A DNA stretch of 50,248 bases from a virus. Position numbers and translations under genes: made by a program. Location: positions 1 through 50,248 of the IMG/VR virus record IMGVR_UViG_3300022200_000065. The stretch is one strand, 5' to 3'. Below the pieces are notes generated by a model. The model was not told where the DNA came from and searched no databases. It worked only from the letters and a program-made list of their open reading frames with translations. Below, piece by piece: positions 40,213-49,459 of this stretch. Within the stretch, counting starts at the first letter, position 1. Each line of letters starts with the position of its first letter.

Positions 40213-40992
40213 TTATGCGGTCATTTCCACACTGAAATATTGTGATTCACCAGCTGCTACAATGGTGTCATCTGCCAAAATCTCAAATGAGATTGGTAAC
40301 GCCCCAAAATCTTCACTAATTAAATCTAACGCTTGGGTCGGACTGAACTTAATTTTGTGGCAGACAACACTTACAGCCTTACCATTATCAGCGTCATTGA
40401 ACCCGTTAAAAATCAACCGGTATTCGAGTGATGATTGTGTAATCGCTTGAACACTGAACGTATCCACACTGGTATAAGTTACCTTGATATCAACACCAGC
40501 ATTCAGTGTATCAGCGGTTGTGATTGCAGAACCTTCAGGGATAAACAAACCAGCGCGTTCAACTATGTAATCAACGTTGTTGACATACGTAACCAGCCCT
40601 GTTGCGGAATCTTTGACAGTAATTGTTTCATCAACGTCTGGAATACTATCAAGTTTTACAAACGCATCTTTAAATGCTTTTTGAACTTCATCTGTGATCG
40701 CTGTACCGGTGTTCGCAGTAACCAACGACCGCAACGCCGTTGCCAGTGTTTGCGGTTGGAATGAAAGTGCATTAATTGTTGCAGTTACGTCAGTGATCGC
40801 CGATTGTGATGCAATATTACCACCACCAGGGGTTTGAAAGTTTCGCTGTGTTTTTTTATCTTCACCAATAGCGAAGCTAAAACTATCAGCGTTACCGAAT
40901 GCGTATGCTGGACCAAACACACCGGCGATAATTTGTTGAATATAAATTTTACCACCGCCGATAAAAGAACGGTTACGGGTTGCATTACTCAT
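40213..40992 (-). CDS. Major tail tube protein
   Basis: 259 residues. Beta-sandwich sequence (YAFGNADSFSFAIGEDKKTQRNF, GGNIASQSAITDVTATINALSF) typical of siphophage tube proteins that stack as hexamers. GAGGTAA before the ATG. Overlaps the gene upstream by 8 bases, and is followed by a terminator rather than by tail-assembly-chaperone genes. Confidence 0.85.
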   Translation of the reverse strand: MSNATRNRSFIGGGKIYIQQIIAGVFGPAYAFGNADSFSFAIGEDKKTQRNFQTPGGGNIASQSAITDVTATINALSFQPQTLATALRSLVTANTGTAITDEVQKAFKDAFVKLDSIPDVDETITVKDSATGLVTYVNNVDYIVERAGLFIPEGSAITTADTLNAGVDIKVTYTSVDTFSVQAITQSSLEYRLIFNGFNDADNGKAVSVVCHKIKFSPTQALDLISEDFGALPISFEILADDTIVAAGESQYFSVEMTA

Positions 40993-41161
40993 GGTCTGTT
41001 ACCTCTGCTGGTTTTTCAATAAATTTATGCGCTAACCAGGTTGAAACATCAGCAGAGTCAATCTCAACCGACTTGCCTTTCATTCCTGTTTGATTAACGC
41101 CATTAATTCTGATTCTATCAACGGCAATTACAACCGTTACTTTTTTAACCTTGTCTTTCAT
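40985..41161 (-). CDS. Small protein beside GroES-like gene
   Basis: 58 residues from the ATG at 41161, with GGAG 7 bases upstream; longer forms would only repeat the overlapping GroES-like region in another frame. VVIAVDRIRINGVNQTG ... VEIDSADVSTWLAHK resembles a short head/tail-region protein family (DUF7210-like). Function unknown. Confidence 0.65.
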   Translation of the reverse strand: MKDKVKKVTVVIAVDRIRINGVNQTGMKGKSVEIDSADVSTWLAHKFIEKPAEVTDHE

Positions 41162-41465
41162 CGGATGGCTCCACAATATAATAAATACAATCTTCAGGTA
41201 TTGCCAGTAAATCAACACCAACAGGACCATGTAGAACTTTTGTACCAGATTTTTTGGCGAACACAACCTTGTCACCGGCACGTACCTGGCTTTGATTGCG
41301 CCTGGTTCCATCACGATGATAACTTTCAGGGTTCGGTGTCACTACGATACCCGTTACACTTTCTTCAACGTCTTTAGACGCCAAAACAATACCACCAACA
41401 CTTGTACTTGGATTGGGGATTACTTGAACGATAACTTGATCGCCCAATGGTATAATCTTATTCAT
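41145..41465 (-). CDS. GroES-like co-chaperonin
   Basis: 106 residues. PLGDQVIVQVIPNPSTSVGG followed by IVLASKDVEESVTGIVV aligns with the GroES start and mobile loop (SVGGIVL corresponds to SAGGIVL, the GroEL-binding part). RAGDKVVFAKKSGTKV and LLAIPEDCIYYIVE match the GroES beta-barrel end. The roof loop is replaced by NPESYHRDGTRRNQSQ. It may cap host GroEL to fold a virion protein, as T4 gp31 does for the T4 capsid protein. Set between tail completion and tail tube genes, unlike most phage co-chaperonins. Confidence 0.8.
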   Translation of the reverse strand: MNKIIPLGDQVIVQVIPNPSTSVGGIVLASKDVEESVTGIVVTPNPESYHRDGTRRNQSQVRAGDKVVFAKKSGTKVLHGPVGVDLLAIPEDCIYYIVEPSDERQG

Positions 41466-41914
41466 ATAGTTCCTATTTTTTCCGTTACTTTGATAGTTGC
41501 CGTCACCCTTAGAATAGCATAAGGGTCGTTGTTTTCCGGCAATGAATAATCTACCTCAGTAATCATCAAATTACTATCAGTATTACAGATGGCACATTTA
41601 ACATCAAACAGCAAATCATCAAGTTTTTCATTTACACTGTCAGGACAATCCGCGCTGACGGCACCAAAAATTTGCACGGTACGATTGCAGATTGAATCAA
41701 GTGACCCCTGCTGTTGTTTATTCACATCCTTAAAATATTGAACGGTCAACGCTGGGAAGTTTTTACCCCCTTTACCCTTTAATAAATCAGCTGCGTGGTG
41801 TACCAAAAAACCATTTAAGACTGTAGGGTCAGTTAAAAAACCAGCGTTGCGATTAATAGTTTTAAGCTTTTCGATAGTTAAATTTTGAGTACTAGCATAA
41901 AGTTTAGTCGTCAT
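41462..41914 (-). CDS. Tail completion / tail terminator-like protein
   Basis: 150 residues. Position after the GPZ-like protein and before tail tube fits a gpU-type terminator that caps the tail. Sequence is compatible (mixed alpha-beta, ending ILRVTATIKVTEKIG) but not diagnostic. ATGA overlaps. Confidence 0.55.
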   Translation of the reverse strand: MTTKLYASTQNLTIEKLKTINRNAGFLTDPTVLNGFLVHHAADLLKGKGGKNFPALTVQYFKDVNKQQQGSLDSICNRTVQIFGAVSADCPDSVNEKLDDLLFDVKCAICNTDSNLMITEVDYSLPENNDPYAILRVTATIKVTEKIGTI

Positions 41915-42543
41915 CTTAGTTTCAACCTGTTGAATTGTTCTATAAAATCTTCCAGTAAAAAGTCACTCGCAAGTGGACCTACATCATCCCTAACGCTGGT
42001 AAATAGTTGGTTAATGCTTCGACTGTGAAGAACATAAATACCGTTTGGTCTAGCTTTAGCTTTTGCTGCTAATCGGGCTAACTTTGAAGATTTACCAGAT
42101 GTACGCTCACCATTACCAGCGGCACGCTCGAAGAATTCTAAGGCCACTTTGTTACGCATAGCAATACCAGTAGCCTGGGAGCCACGCAGACCGCTTATTT
42201 TGAATGCTCCGCGCAATTCTGTCAGACCACCACCACGATTGACGGCAACACGAATACCTTTAGCAGACTGACTAGTTTTATACCTGGTCAAAAGTGTGGC
42301 GCGTTCGTTGGCATAAATAACGACAGATAAGTTTGACGGTGACGCACGATTACCAACTTTGAAATGTTTTTTAACATATTCAGGTGATAGGTTCACAGCT
42401 TTGGTGATTTCGTCAACGGATTTATTGATTGCAAATGTAGCAGTTTTATTCAACGCTTGGGCAGCGGCACGATTAATAACTGCGGAGTTCGTTTTGATTT
42501 TACTTATTAATGATTGGGGTGCAGTAGCCTTATAAACAGCCAT
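41911..42543 (-). CDS. Minor tail protein Z-like (GPZ)
   Basis: 210 residues, very basic. N-terminal RAAAQALNKTATFAINKSVDE and VNLSPEYVKKHFKVG, then SIKLARLAAKAKARP-like basic run and FLLEDFIEQFNRLK resemble the prophage minor tail protein Z family, which completes tails at the head-proximal end. Starts at TAATG-type overlap. Confidence 0.7.
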   Translation of the reverse strand: MAVYKATAPQSLISKIKTNSAVINRAAAQALNKTATFAINKSVDEITKAVNLSPEYVKKHFKVGNRASPSNLSVVIYANERATLLTRYKTSQSAKGIRVAVNRGGGLTELRGAFKISGLRGSQATGIAMRNKVALEFFERAAGNGERTSGKSSKLARLAAKAKARPNGIYVLHSRSINQLFTSVRDDVGPLASDFLLEDFIEQFNRLKLR

Positions 42544-42863
42544 TATGTTTCCCTTACATCAACATACCACTTAATTTCGGTTTCAGTAGTAACATCACCA
42601 ATACGCCATTCAACACCACCTTCGGCGGTTATGATATCACCGGGTTCAGGACGGCGAGGATGTTGGGATTTTAAAAAATTGGCTTCATTTCTGAAACCAA
42701 CAATCATCTTAAATTCATCCGTGACTTTTTTATTTCTATTGATGATCACCATCACGTTGTCAATTGTGGTGTGATCATCGGGTCGCATAAATGAGCAAGG
42801 CACCCCCATCACTTCATTAGTGACAGAAAGTGCCTGTGCTAATTCTGCGAAAATGGACGGCAT
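42543..42863 (-). CDS. Head-tail connector-like protein
   Basis: 106 residues from the ATG at 42863, overlapping the previous stop (TAATG). A longer ORF exists but would invade the decoration gene. Beta-rich (EPGDIITAEGGVEWRIGDV), similar in size and place to lambda gpFII-type head-tail joining proteins. Confidence 0.55.
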   Translation of the reverse strand: MPSIFAELAQALSVTNEVMGVPCSFMRPDDHTTIDNVMVIINRNKKVTDEFKMIVGFRNEANFLKSQHPRRPEPGDIITAEGGVEWRIGDVTTETEIKWYVDVRET

Positions 42864-43207
42864 TAAGCAGCAGCCGTTCCGTTTAGACGTACCTGGCAAA
42901 TACCAGACGAACCACCACCAGAGGAAAGGAACACACCGATAAAAGTGTTACCTGACGCGGTGGTAGTGATTTCAGTACCGGCAGCGTTTAAATAAGCCTT
43001 AGCACCAAACGCAGGGGTGTTAGCAGGTGTTTTGTTAGTAAAGTTCCAGATGCCTTTCGTGTGACCTTCAAATTCTTCACCAGCAGCTGCTGTAATAGCT
43101 GCAACAACTACTAACGCACCCAACAAATACAACTGACCAGCGATAACACCACCAGCTGGAGCAACACAGGTGATTGTATCACCCTTTTTAACAAAATTCT
43201 TAGCCAT
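42863..43207 (-). CDS. Capsid decoration protein (DUF2190-like)
   Basis: 114 residues. FVKKGDTITCVAPAGGVIAGQ then LYLLGALVVVAAITAAAGEEFE is a clear match to the DUF2190 head decoration family, which caps and stabilises capsids. Strong AGGAT site. Directly downstream of the capsid gene, as in many lambda-like phages. Confidence 0.85.
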   Translation of the reverse strand: MAKNFVKKGDTITCVAPAGGVIAGQLYLLGALVVVAAITAAAGEEFEGHTKGIWNFTNKTPANTPAFGAKAYLNAAGTEITTTASGNTFIGVFLSSGGGSSGICQVRLNGTAAA

Positions 43208-43268
43208 GATAAATATCCTCTACACACAGCGAAAACGGAAACCGGGGGCGAACCCCCAGCAAATTTAA

Positions 43269-45293
43269 TTACGCACCGGCTGACTTAACAGCACCACGCT
43301 CGTCAACGTAACCAGCACCGAAGTCTTTACGCACCAGAATTTCCATACCATCAACGTTAGTTGAATTGTTGATTTCTGTGTACATGCCTTCTTCACCAGC
43401 CAGATAAGCGTATTCAAATGCGTCAATCATGTTAGTGAAACCATAAAACGCTGTGGGAGACACGACGGCTAAACGCGGTTCAACCCGGAAGTTGTATTTA
43501 CCCTGGAACGTGTTGATATTCTCTACCTGGGTTGCCATGATAGAATTAATCAACAGTTTTTCAGCGTCTGTTTCAAGTTCTTCAGGGAATACAAAAGTGT
43601 TCCACATGATGTTCATGAAATTGCCGTCAAGAGTTTTCATCTTACGACCTTTTTGACGGATAGTGCTTAACGCTGCTTCACCCAGTACAGAACCAGCACC
43701 AGTGACCAGGTTGTTGTGGTCAGCATGGAAAAACGTTTTACCATCACGCATTTTAAAGTTTGCTGCAGCACTCAGACGGAAGTTGTAGTTCAACAACAGA
43801 CCCCAAACCACATCAGACTCCAAACGTGAACCGGCCTGGCCGAATGAACGTGGCACGTTGGTTAAAGCACCCATATCGTCATTGATCAGCATCTTACGGC
43901 TGAAACCGATTAACCGGGCAAAGGTGTCAATTGCGAACGATTCTTTTGCTTCACTGATTGTGCCGCTTTGGTATTCACCGTTTTCACCCAGTGGTAGCAG
44001 TGAAGGTGCATCACCCATACGGTAAGTATGTTTTGCACGGAAATCGTTGACTGAGCCACGACGACCCAAACCTAAAAACGTCCGTGGTGTTTCTTCATAA
44101 CCAGCGGCCAGAGATTTATTCATTACGTTTTCCAGAATCAGCGGGAAATCGCTGGTACTTTGGAAAGCACGTTTTGATAATTCCAGCGGGTTCATAAAAC
44201 CTTGCTGACCCATCACATGACGGGCTAAATCCATCAAAGTGGCACCGTTAAACTTGCGGGTTTCTGCAGTTGCTTCAGCCATACCATTACGAGCCAGAAT
44301 AGATGTCACAATCAAATTGCGCTCTTGTTCTTTATGGTCAGAACGGTTATCAGCAACTAACGGCACTTGTGGTGTCTGTGCAACTGAACGTTGTGACATG
44401 GCCTGCAACAGTTCTGCGTTGTACTGTTCCAGCGTCAGGCCACGGCTAAAGGCGTTGACGGCATGTTCAGAATCAAAACCAGCTGCACGAGCGTTGGTGG
44501 TGAACGTGGTGATTAAGCCACGATCAGACGCAACAGGGGCGACTGGTGCCACAACGACTGGTGCTGGTGCTGGTGCAGGTGCTGGGTCAGCAGCGCGGTT
44601 AATTACAGGTGCTGGGGCAGGATTACCACCACCAGCAGCGTCACCATCAACCTTTGCAGGGTCGCGGTACTTTAATAACATATTTCGGAATTTCATGGTG
44701 GTATCTTCCCCAGTGATGGTGATTTGTAACGGAAACAGACTTTCTGGCGCTGGTTTTTCGCACTCCATAGCTCTGATACCGTTGTTGGTTTCAAACGAAA
44801 CTGGAACGATTGACAATTCGGTAGGTTCCCAATCGGTTGCCCGGTAAGTGTCTAACCCTTCCCCAGCGTTTAAAATCGCGTCATAGCGGTGAACGATGTA
44901 TCCTAACGAACAATGTCGTAAAATACCATCAACCACCTTTTGAAAAACTACATCAGAATCAGCGTCAGATGCAAAACGTACAGTACCCACTAACTCACCG
45001 TTTTCAATTCGGTATTCTTCAGTAATACCATGAACATTACTGATACCACGGTAAGTGTCGTGGTTATCAATAACAGACAACCCTTTTTTTAGACGATCTT
45101 GGCGGATTGCTGTGGTGCTGACTTCTAAACTTTCCAGATAATAGCCGATGTCCCAATGAAAGCGCTGACCCTCTTGCCCTGTTGTAAAAACAAACTCAAC
45201 AGTTCTGTTTTCAAGGTTAACAGTTTCAGGACGAACCATACCGTTAAGGCGTTGTGCGTCAATTGTGCTTGATGCTGTAATTTTACGTTCCAT
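43269..45293 (-). CDS. Prohead protease fused to major capsid protein
   Basis: 674 residues. The first about 190 are an HK97-type prohead protease: VIDNHD (catalytic His near 75) and ILRHCSLGY (catalytic Ser near 130). Residues about 215-275 are a linker with Pro-Ala runs (PAPAPVINRAADPAPAPAPA), and 300-674 form an HK97-fold major capsid protein. One ORF means one-to-one protease and capsid synthesis unless processed. The protease would remove itself and the linker at maturation. Confidence 0.85.
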   Translation of the reverse strand: MERKITASSTIDAQRLNGMVRPETVNLENRTVEFVFTTGQEGQRFHWDIGYYLESLEVSTTAIRQDRLKKGLSVIDNHDTYRGISNVHGITEEYRIENGELVGTVRFASDADSDVVFQKVVDGILRHCSLGYIVHRYDAILNAGEGLDTYRATDWEPTELSIVPVSFETNNGIRAMECEKPAPESLFPLQITITGEDTTMKFRNMLLKYRDPAKVDGDAAGGGNPAPAPVINRAADPAPAPAPAPVVVAPVAPVASDRGLITTFTTNARAAGFDSEHAVNAFSRGLTLEQYNAELLQAMSQRSVAQTPQVPLVADNRSDHKEQERNLIVTSILARNGMAEATAETRKFNGATLMDLARHVMGQQGFMNPLELSKRAFQSTSDFPLILENVMNKSLAAGYEETPRTFLGLGRRGSVNDFRAKHTYRMGDAPSLLPLGENGEYQSGTISEAKESFAIDTFARLIGFSRKMLINDDMGALTNVPRSFGQAGSRLESDVVWGLLLNYNFRLSAAANFKMRDGKTFFHADHNNLVTGAGSVLGEAALSTIRQKGRKMKTLDGNFMNIMWNTFVFPEELETDAEKLLINSIMATQVENINTFQGKYNFRVEPRLAVVSPTAFYGFTNMIDAFEYAYLAGEEGMYTEINNSTNVDGMEILVRKDFGAGYVDERGAVKSAGA

Positions 45294-45294
45294 T

Positions 45295-45750
45295 TCAGCT
45301 ACTCTTAATCATTTTATACAAGCCTACAATAACCGGTATTAAGATAATAAACAATGTTACAAGTTTAAACCAGTTATCTGACCAAAATTTAGAATGTTTT
45401 TCACTTGCACGACGTTCACCGGTTGATTCAAAATTATGTTTTTCTAAATCCCCAACACGTTCACCAAGTCTGCTGATTGATGTTTTATTTTCGCTATCTT
45501 TTGAAACAATCAATTCTCGCAAAATTTCAATGTGTTGTTCACTTGTTCTGGTCTGTAATATGAGCTTATTGATACTATCATTGACCTTTTCATTAGACCT
45601 GGTAAGCGCTGAAATAGCTTCATTCATATGTTTAACGTCCCCAATATGCTGAAGTCTTTCTTTTTCATAATGACGATCCCGGTCAACTAGCGCGGCGAGT
45701 GATTGATTAATTGTTGTCAATACAGCTGTTACATCAGGGTTATTCTGCAT
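45295..45750 (-). CDS. Coiled-coil protein with C-terminal membrane anchor
   Basis: 151 residues from the ATG at 45750 (GAGGGTG before it); longer starts lie inside the portal gene. Residues 1-115 are helical and charged (ALVDRDRHYEKERLQH, DKNSINKLILQTR-type), then a membrane helix WFKLVTLFIILIPVIVGLYKMI and a short tail. Resembles XhlA/holin-type layout. Unusual place between portal and capsid protease. Could be an extra holin or a membrane tether. Function unproved. Confidence 0.6.
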   Translation of the reverse strand: MQNNPDVTAVLTTINQSLAALVDRDRHYEKERLQHIGDVKHMNEAISALTRSNEKVNDSINKLILQTRTSEQHIEILRELIVSKDSENKTSISRLGERVGDLEKHNFESTGERRASEKHSKFWSDNWFKLVTLFIILIPVIVGLYKMIKSS

Positions 45751-47260
45751 CTTCGTCACCCTCTTTTTTTGCCGGTGACGCGGCATTACTGCTGGCAGCG
45801 TCATCAACATTCAGCTGATTACCGGCCTTACTGAATTTTGACGGGTCAATATCAAACGGTAAATCACCAAACAATTGTTTATCTACCTTCCACTGTTCAA
45901 TTACAGTTTCAAGGTTACCATCAGCGTCACCCATTGATTTAACTGCTGCAGATGGTGTGGTAAAACCAGCGCGTACCTTAGTGATCAGTGTGTCGAGTTC
46001 TTCTTTCGGTTGTACAACACCTCGTGGCGGATAAGTCCAACTGCAACTTAAAACATTTCGGGCGTTTACATTCGCTGACATCATATAAACAGCACTAAAC
46101 CACCTGAAAATGGTGTCTAAACCCGGTTCTAACATATGCTTTTGGCAGTAGTCAAGTGTTTGAAAGAACTCAATTTTACTCATTCTACCAGACGCAAAGT
46201 TCATTTTACTATAATCACCGGTGACCTGGGTGTGAGCAAGACCGGCGCCTATGGCGATGTCAGAACGCACAATTTCCATAAACTGGGCACTACCTTGCGA
46301 CGATGGAGGTGTTACCGTGGTGACCGTAGCACCTTGGTCAGTATAATGAACCATACCTGGTTCAATTTCTTCAATCTGACTGTTACTGTTACCAACACCA
46401 ACAGCACTACTTGCACCGCTGATAATAATACCCAAACATGCAGCAATCTGGTCCTGCATCAATTTAGCGTCAATCAGGGTGTCATACTTGTTCAGCGTTG
46501 TGGCTGATTGCGTTAACCAGCTTACACCTAAATGCTGTCCCGAACGCTCTTTGCGGAAAAGGTGAATACATTCGATGTCTTTGCGTAAAAATATCGGCGG
46601 ATTATTGGAGATTTGACCAGTAAGTCTATCAAGGTTTTTAATCCAATAACCGTATGGTCTACCTTCTAAATCAAATTCAATACCCGATAAAACGGTGTGT
46701 CCTTCAACCTTCGGTTTACTGACTGTGGCGTCAAGCATTGTTTGTTCAAACGTCTGCAGGCGTACCGGTGCTAATCCACGCTCTTTGCCACCTTTATCGT
46801 CAACATGCTTGCGGATAAGCACACCACCAGATTCAACGATTGTCGCAGCCCAAAGCCATTGCAGGCCGTAAAAACTATAATGCCCATCGAAGTCGGCAAA
46901 GGTAGACCAAGCCCAATCAGACAATGCCTGGTTAGCTTTTTTACGCACGTTTTTGTTTGTAGTGGCAACCTGGCCACGGATGCCCGAGCCAACCATATTA
47001 CTTGCCCAAATGATTTTAATGCGGTGGGCAAGTGGGTTATTCCGACAAAGTTCCTGGGCAGTTGCTGCCAGTGCATTCGCTGCAACGGATACTTCTTCAG
47101 CTGCAGTGGTCTTAGATCGAAACCAGCCGCTATTACGACGACCACCCTGTGTGGCTGCATCATATTTGCGTACAACGAATTCAGCGGCCAGCCGATTACG
47201 CATACGACGTAAACCAGCTTCGGGTGATATGGTTAAAATAATTTTATCAAGAAAATTCAT
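45740..47260 (-). CDS. Portal protein, lambda family
   Basis: 506 residues. DNA passes through this dodecameric ring during packaging and ejection. ATAQELCRNNPLAHRIKII, NMVGSGIRGQV and GVSWLTQSATTLNKYDTLI, plus DYSKMNFASGRMSKIEFFQ, are hallmarks of lambda gpB-type portals. Order terL, gpW, portal is typical. Confidence 0.9.
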   Translation of the reverse strand: MNFLDKIILTISPEAGLRRMRNRLAAEFVVRKYDAATQGGRRNSGWFRSKTTAAEEVSVAANALAATAQELCRNNPLAHRIKIIWASNMVGSGIRGQVATTNKNVRKKANQALSDWAWSTFADFDGHYSFYGLQWLWAATIVESGGVLIRKHVDDKGGKERGLAPVRLQTFEQTMLDATVSKPKVEGHTVLSGIEFDLEGRPYGYWIKNLDRLTGQISNNPPIFLRKDIECIHLFRKERSGQHLGVSWLTQSATTLNKYDTLIDAKLMQDQIAACLGIIISGASSAVGVGNSNSQIEEIEPGMVHYTDQGATVTTVTPPSSQGSAQFMEIVRSDIAIGAGLAHTQVTGDYSKMNFASGRMSKIEFFQTLDYCQKHMLEPGLDTIFRWFSAVYMMSANVNARNVLSCSWTYPPRGVVQPKEELDTLITKVRAGFTTPSAAVKSMGDADGNLETVIEQWKVDKQLFGDLPFDIDPSKFSKAGNQLNVDDAASSNAASPAKKEGDEDAE

Positions 47261-47262
47261 TA

Positions 47263-47466
47263 TTAATAACCTTTGCTGATTGACACAAGACGGCTACCGC
47301 GTGGCACCGGGCCGGAACTTAATTCAGATTCCATCAACTGAATTGCCTGACGCATTTCTGACAAACTATTGTATTTGACCCATGAGTCACCTTCACGAAT
47401 TTCGAGTATACCCCGAGCGTAGGCGTCTTTTAATTTCTGCACTTGTTCTGTGGTAAAATTAGCCAT
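47263..47466 (-). CDS. gpW-like head-tail joining protein
   Basis: 67 residues. QKLKDAYARGILEIREGDSW and YNSLSEMRQAIQLMESEL match lambda gpW, the small protein placed at the portal to join head and tail. Overlaps the end of the large terminase by 8 bases. Confidence 0.88.
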   Translation of the reverse strand: MANFTTEQVQKLKDAYARGILEIREGDSWVKYNSLSEMRQAIQLMESELSSGPVPRGSRLVSISKGY

Positions 47467-49459
47467 TTCGTTTTAACCAGCCTTTGCGTCGTAACGTTGG
47501 TGTTTTTTGCTTAGATTGAATCATAGTATCAACGTCAACCGGTTTAGAGTCAACTACCTGTTTTGTAGTACCGTATAAACGTTCACGAGCTTTCCAATCA
47601 TCATCACTAAACCGGTCAATTTGTAGCATAGCAGCAGCAGCCCGGTTGTAAGCATGAGTATCTAAAAAGTGGTTATCTTTTCTAAGCTTTTCCCAATGAA
47701 AAGTAATAAATCCGCGTCTATCTTCCATTCTTACAAGCTGTTCAGCAGTAATTTGTTTGAAATATTCATCGTCATATTCAGGGAAATGACAGTATCCTGA
47801 CGGGTATTTTTTACCGGCTGCGAGTTCTTCATCAGTCGGTTTCTTCATGTTTAACCAGGCATAAAATTCCTCTTTACAAACGCTGGAACCAACTGGCCAC
47901 ATCATCAGACCCCGGCTAATTCTCTTACCATCAACAGCAACATCAACCGGTGTTGGTGTACCAATAACAGTTTTTAAATTTTCGCTTTTCTCACCTTTGA
48001 TGGCAACGAACCGGTCAGACATGAAGTTTCGGACGATATTATAAACGCGCTGGGTTCTGAAACCCGAGTCAATAACCGCCTTTTCAACAGGCATCATTAC
48101 ATCAATCTGATTGGGGAATTCACGACGAACAAGATTATGAATATAGTCTTGCATTTCGTCACTGTTAATATCACCCGCCTGATAACCTTTATCCAGGGAC
48201 CAGTTTTCTTTATCACGACCCCACGCGATAAACTCCCAGTAAATACCTTTGGTCTGGACGTCGATGGCCAAAGTGATCATCAATCCGCCAGCCGGTACGG
48301 TGCCAATTTCATAACTGTCACGGCGTTCGTATAAGCGTTCCCAGTTTGGTTGTTCACCAAGTTCCCGCCATGTTCTAGCCAACCGGGTATTGTAAAAAGC
48401 TTTTAACAGGTTACTGTTGCCCAGCGCTTTAATGTATTCCAGTGCCAGCGTTTCAATTGGTGTAAATGGGCTGGCCAACGATGACATTTTAAAACCACGG
48501 TGCCACGTGATTTCTGGTCGTTTGTGTAACCAGTAGCCGTTACGGATTGAATTTAAACGGTCACCCTCAGACCACTTTTCACCACACCCACCGCCAGCAG
48601 TATCACAGATAATGTGTGCGAACTCATGTTGCAGTTCACCAGTTACAACGTCAGCAGGGATGATGACATCAGTGAACCAATCCAATTCCTTGGCGTGGCC
48701 ACAGTGTGGGCAGACCTGTAAAAAGATGCCTTGGCTGGACGCCTGATATTCTTGTTCTACACGAGATAGACCCTGAACCGTAGGGCTGCAGGCAACTATC
48801 TTTTTGGCACGCTTACCATAGGTTGTAGCGCGACCCCAGGCAACAGCAATAGAGTCACCCTCACCACCTGTACCACCTTCACCAGCACCCACGTTTAACG
48901 GGTATTTATCCACTTCATCAAACATCAGGATACGGCAAGCCCTCATTGCCAAATCGTCAGGGTTACGCGCTGACACAATACTGATCTGACCGCCTGGATA
49001 TTGCTTCTGTAAAATGGTGTTACCTTCACCCCGGCGATTCTCTGTGAAAATTTCTCGGGTAACAGGCGTGGCCTTGACCGACTTCATAAACCGTTCTTTG
49101 GACCAGGCTTCGGCAAGTTCTTTTTTCGGTGCCACATACATCAGTGGGGATGGTTCTTGGTGCATAAAAAACAAAGCAGTGTTGATCATCAGTTCTGTTT
49201 TCATGGCCTGGATGCAACACATTACAGTTACTTCCTGAACCTTTGGGTCAGATATAGCTAACATCGGTTCACGCGCTGGGGGCATCCTGTCTGTTTTCCA
49301 TCGTCCAGGCTCTGCAGAATTGTCAGGTAAGTGACGGAATTCATCAGCCCACTGAACCAGGTCAAGCTTTGGTAATGCCCTCAGACAACTTTGTTTTGCC
49401 TTAGTGATCCGTACAGCAAGATATTGTTTAGCTTGTCTTGACGTCTGCAGAATGTTCAA
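47459..49459 (-). CDS. terL: Terminase large subunit, GpA family
   Basis: 666 residues from the TTG at 49459, which has AGGA 9 bases upstream and overlaps the terS stop (TTGA); a TTG at 49477 is possible but has a weaker site. ATPase with VAPKKELAEAWSKERF, Walker B RILMFDEVDKYP, and a CPHCG zinc-like motif near 250; the C-terminal nuclease region includes VEKAVIDSGFRTQRVY. GpA-type terminases cut at cos sites, implying cohesive ends. The Walker A is not the classical GxxxxGKT, as common in this family. Confidence 0.92.
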   Translation of the reverse strand: MNILQTSRQAKQYLAVRITKAKQSCLRALPKLDLVQWADEFRHLPDNSAEPGRWKTDRMPPAREPMLAISDPKVQEVTVMCCIQAMKTELMINTALFFMHQEPSPLMYVAPKKELAEAWSKERFMKSVKATPVTREIFTENRRGEGNTILQKQYPGGQISIVSARNPDDLAMRACRILMFDEVDKYPLNVGAGEGGTGGEGDSIAVAWGRATTYGKRAKKIVACSPTVQGLSRVEQEYQASSQGIFLQVCPHCGHAKELDWFTDVIIPADVVTGELQHEFAHIICDTAGGGCGEKWSEGDRLNSIRNGYWLHKRPEITWHRGFKMSSLASPFTPIETLALEYIKALGNSNLLKAFYNTRLARTWRELGEQPNWERLYERRDSYEIGTVPAGGLMITLAIDVQTKGIYWEFIAWGRDKENWSLDKGYQAGDINSDEMQDYIHNLVRREFPNQIDVMMPVEKAVIDSGFRTQRVYNIVRNFMSDRFVAIKGEKSENLKTVIGTPTPVDVAVDGKRISRGLMMWPVGSSVCKEEFYAWLNMKKPTDEELAAGKKYPSGYCHFPEYDDEYFKQITAEQLVRMEDRRGFITFHWEKLRKDNHFLDTHAYNRAAAAMLQIDRFSDDDWKARERLYGTTKQVVDSKPVDVDTMIQSKQKTPTLRRKGWLKRNG

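Noticed and set aside
41162-41314. Long N-terminal extension of the 58-residue gene
   Set aside because: It lies inside the GroES-like gene in another frame, and the ATG at 41161 has a good ribosome site.
44239-44847. 202-codon plus-strand ORF over the capsid gene
   Set aside because: Antisense shadow of the protease-capsid gene; low-complexity Ala/Gly translation and no ribosome site.
46805-47212. Plus-strand ORF of 135 codons over the portal gene
   Set aside because: Overlaps a clear portal gene on the other strand, no context of plus-strand genes.
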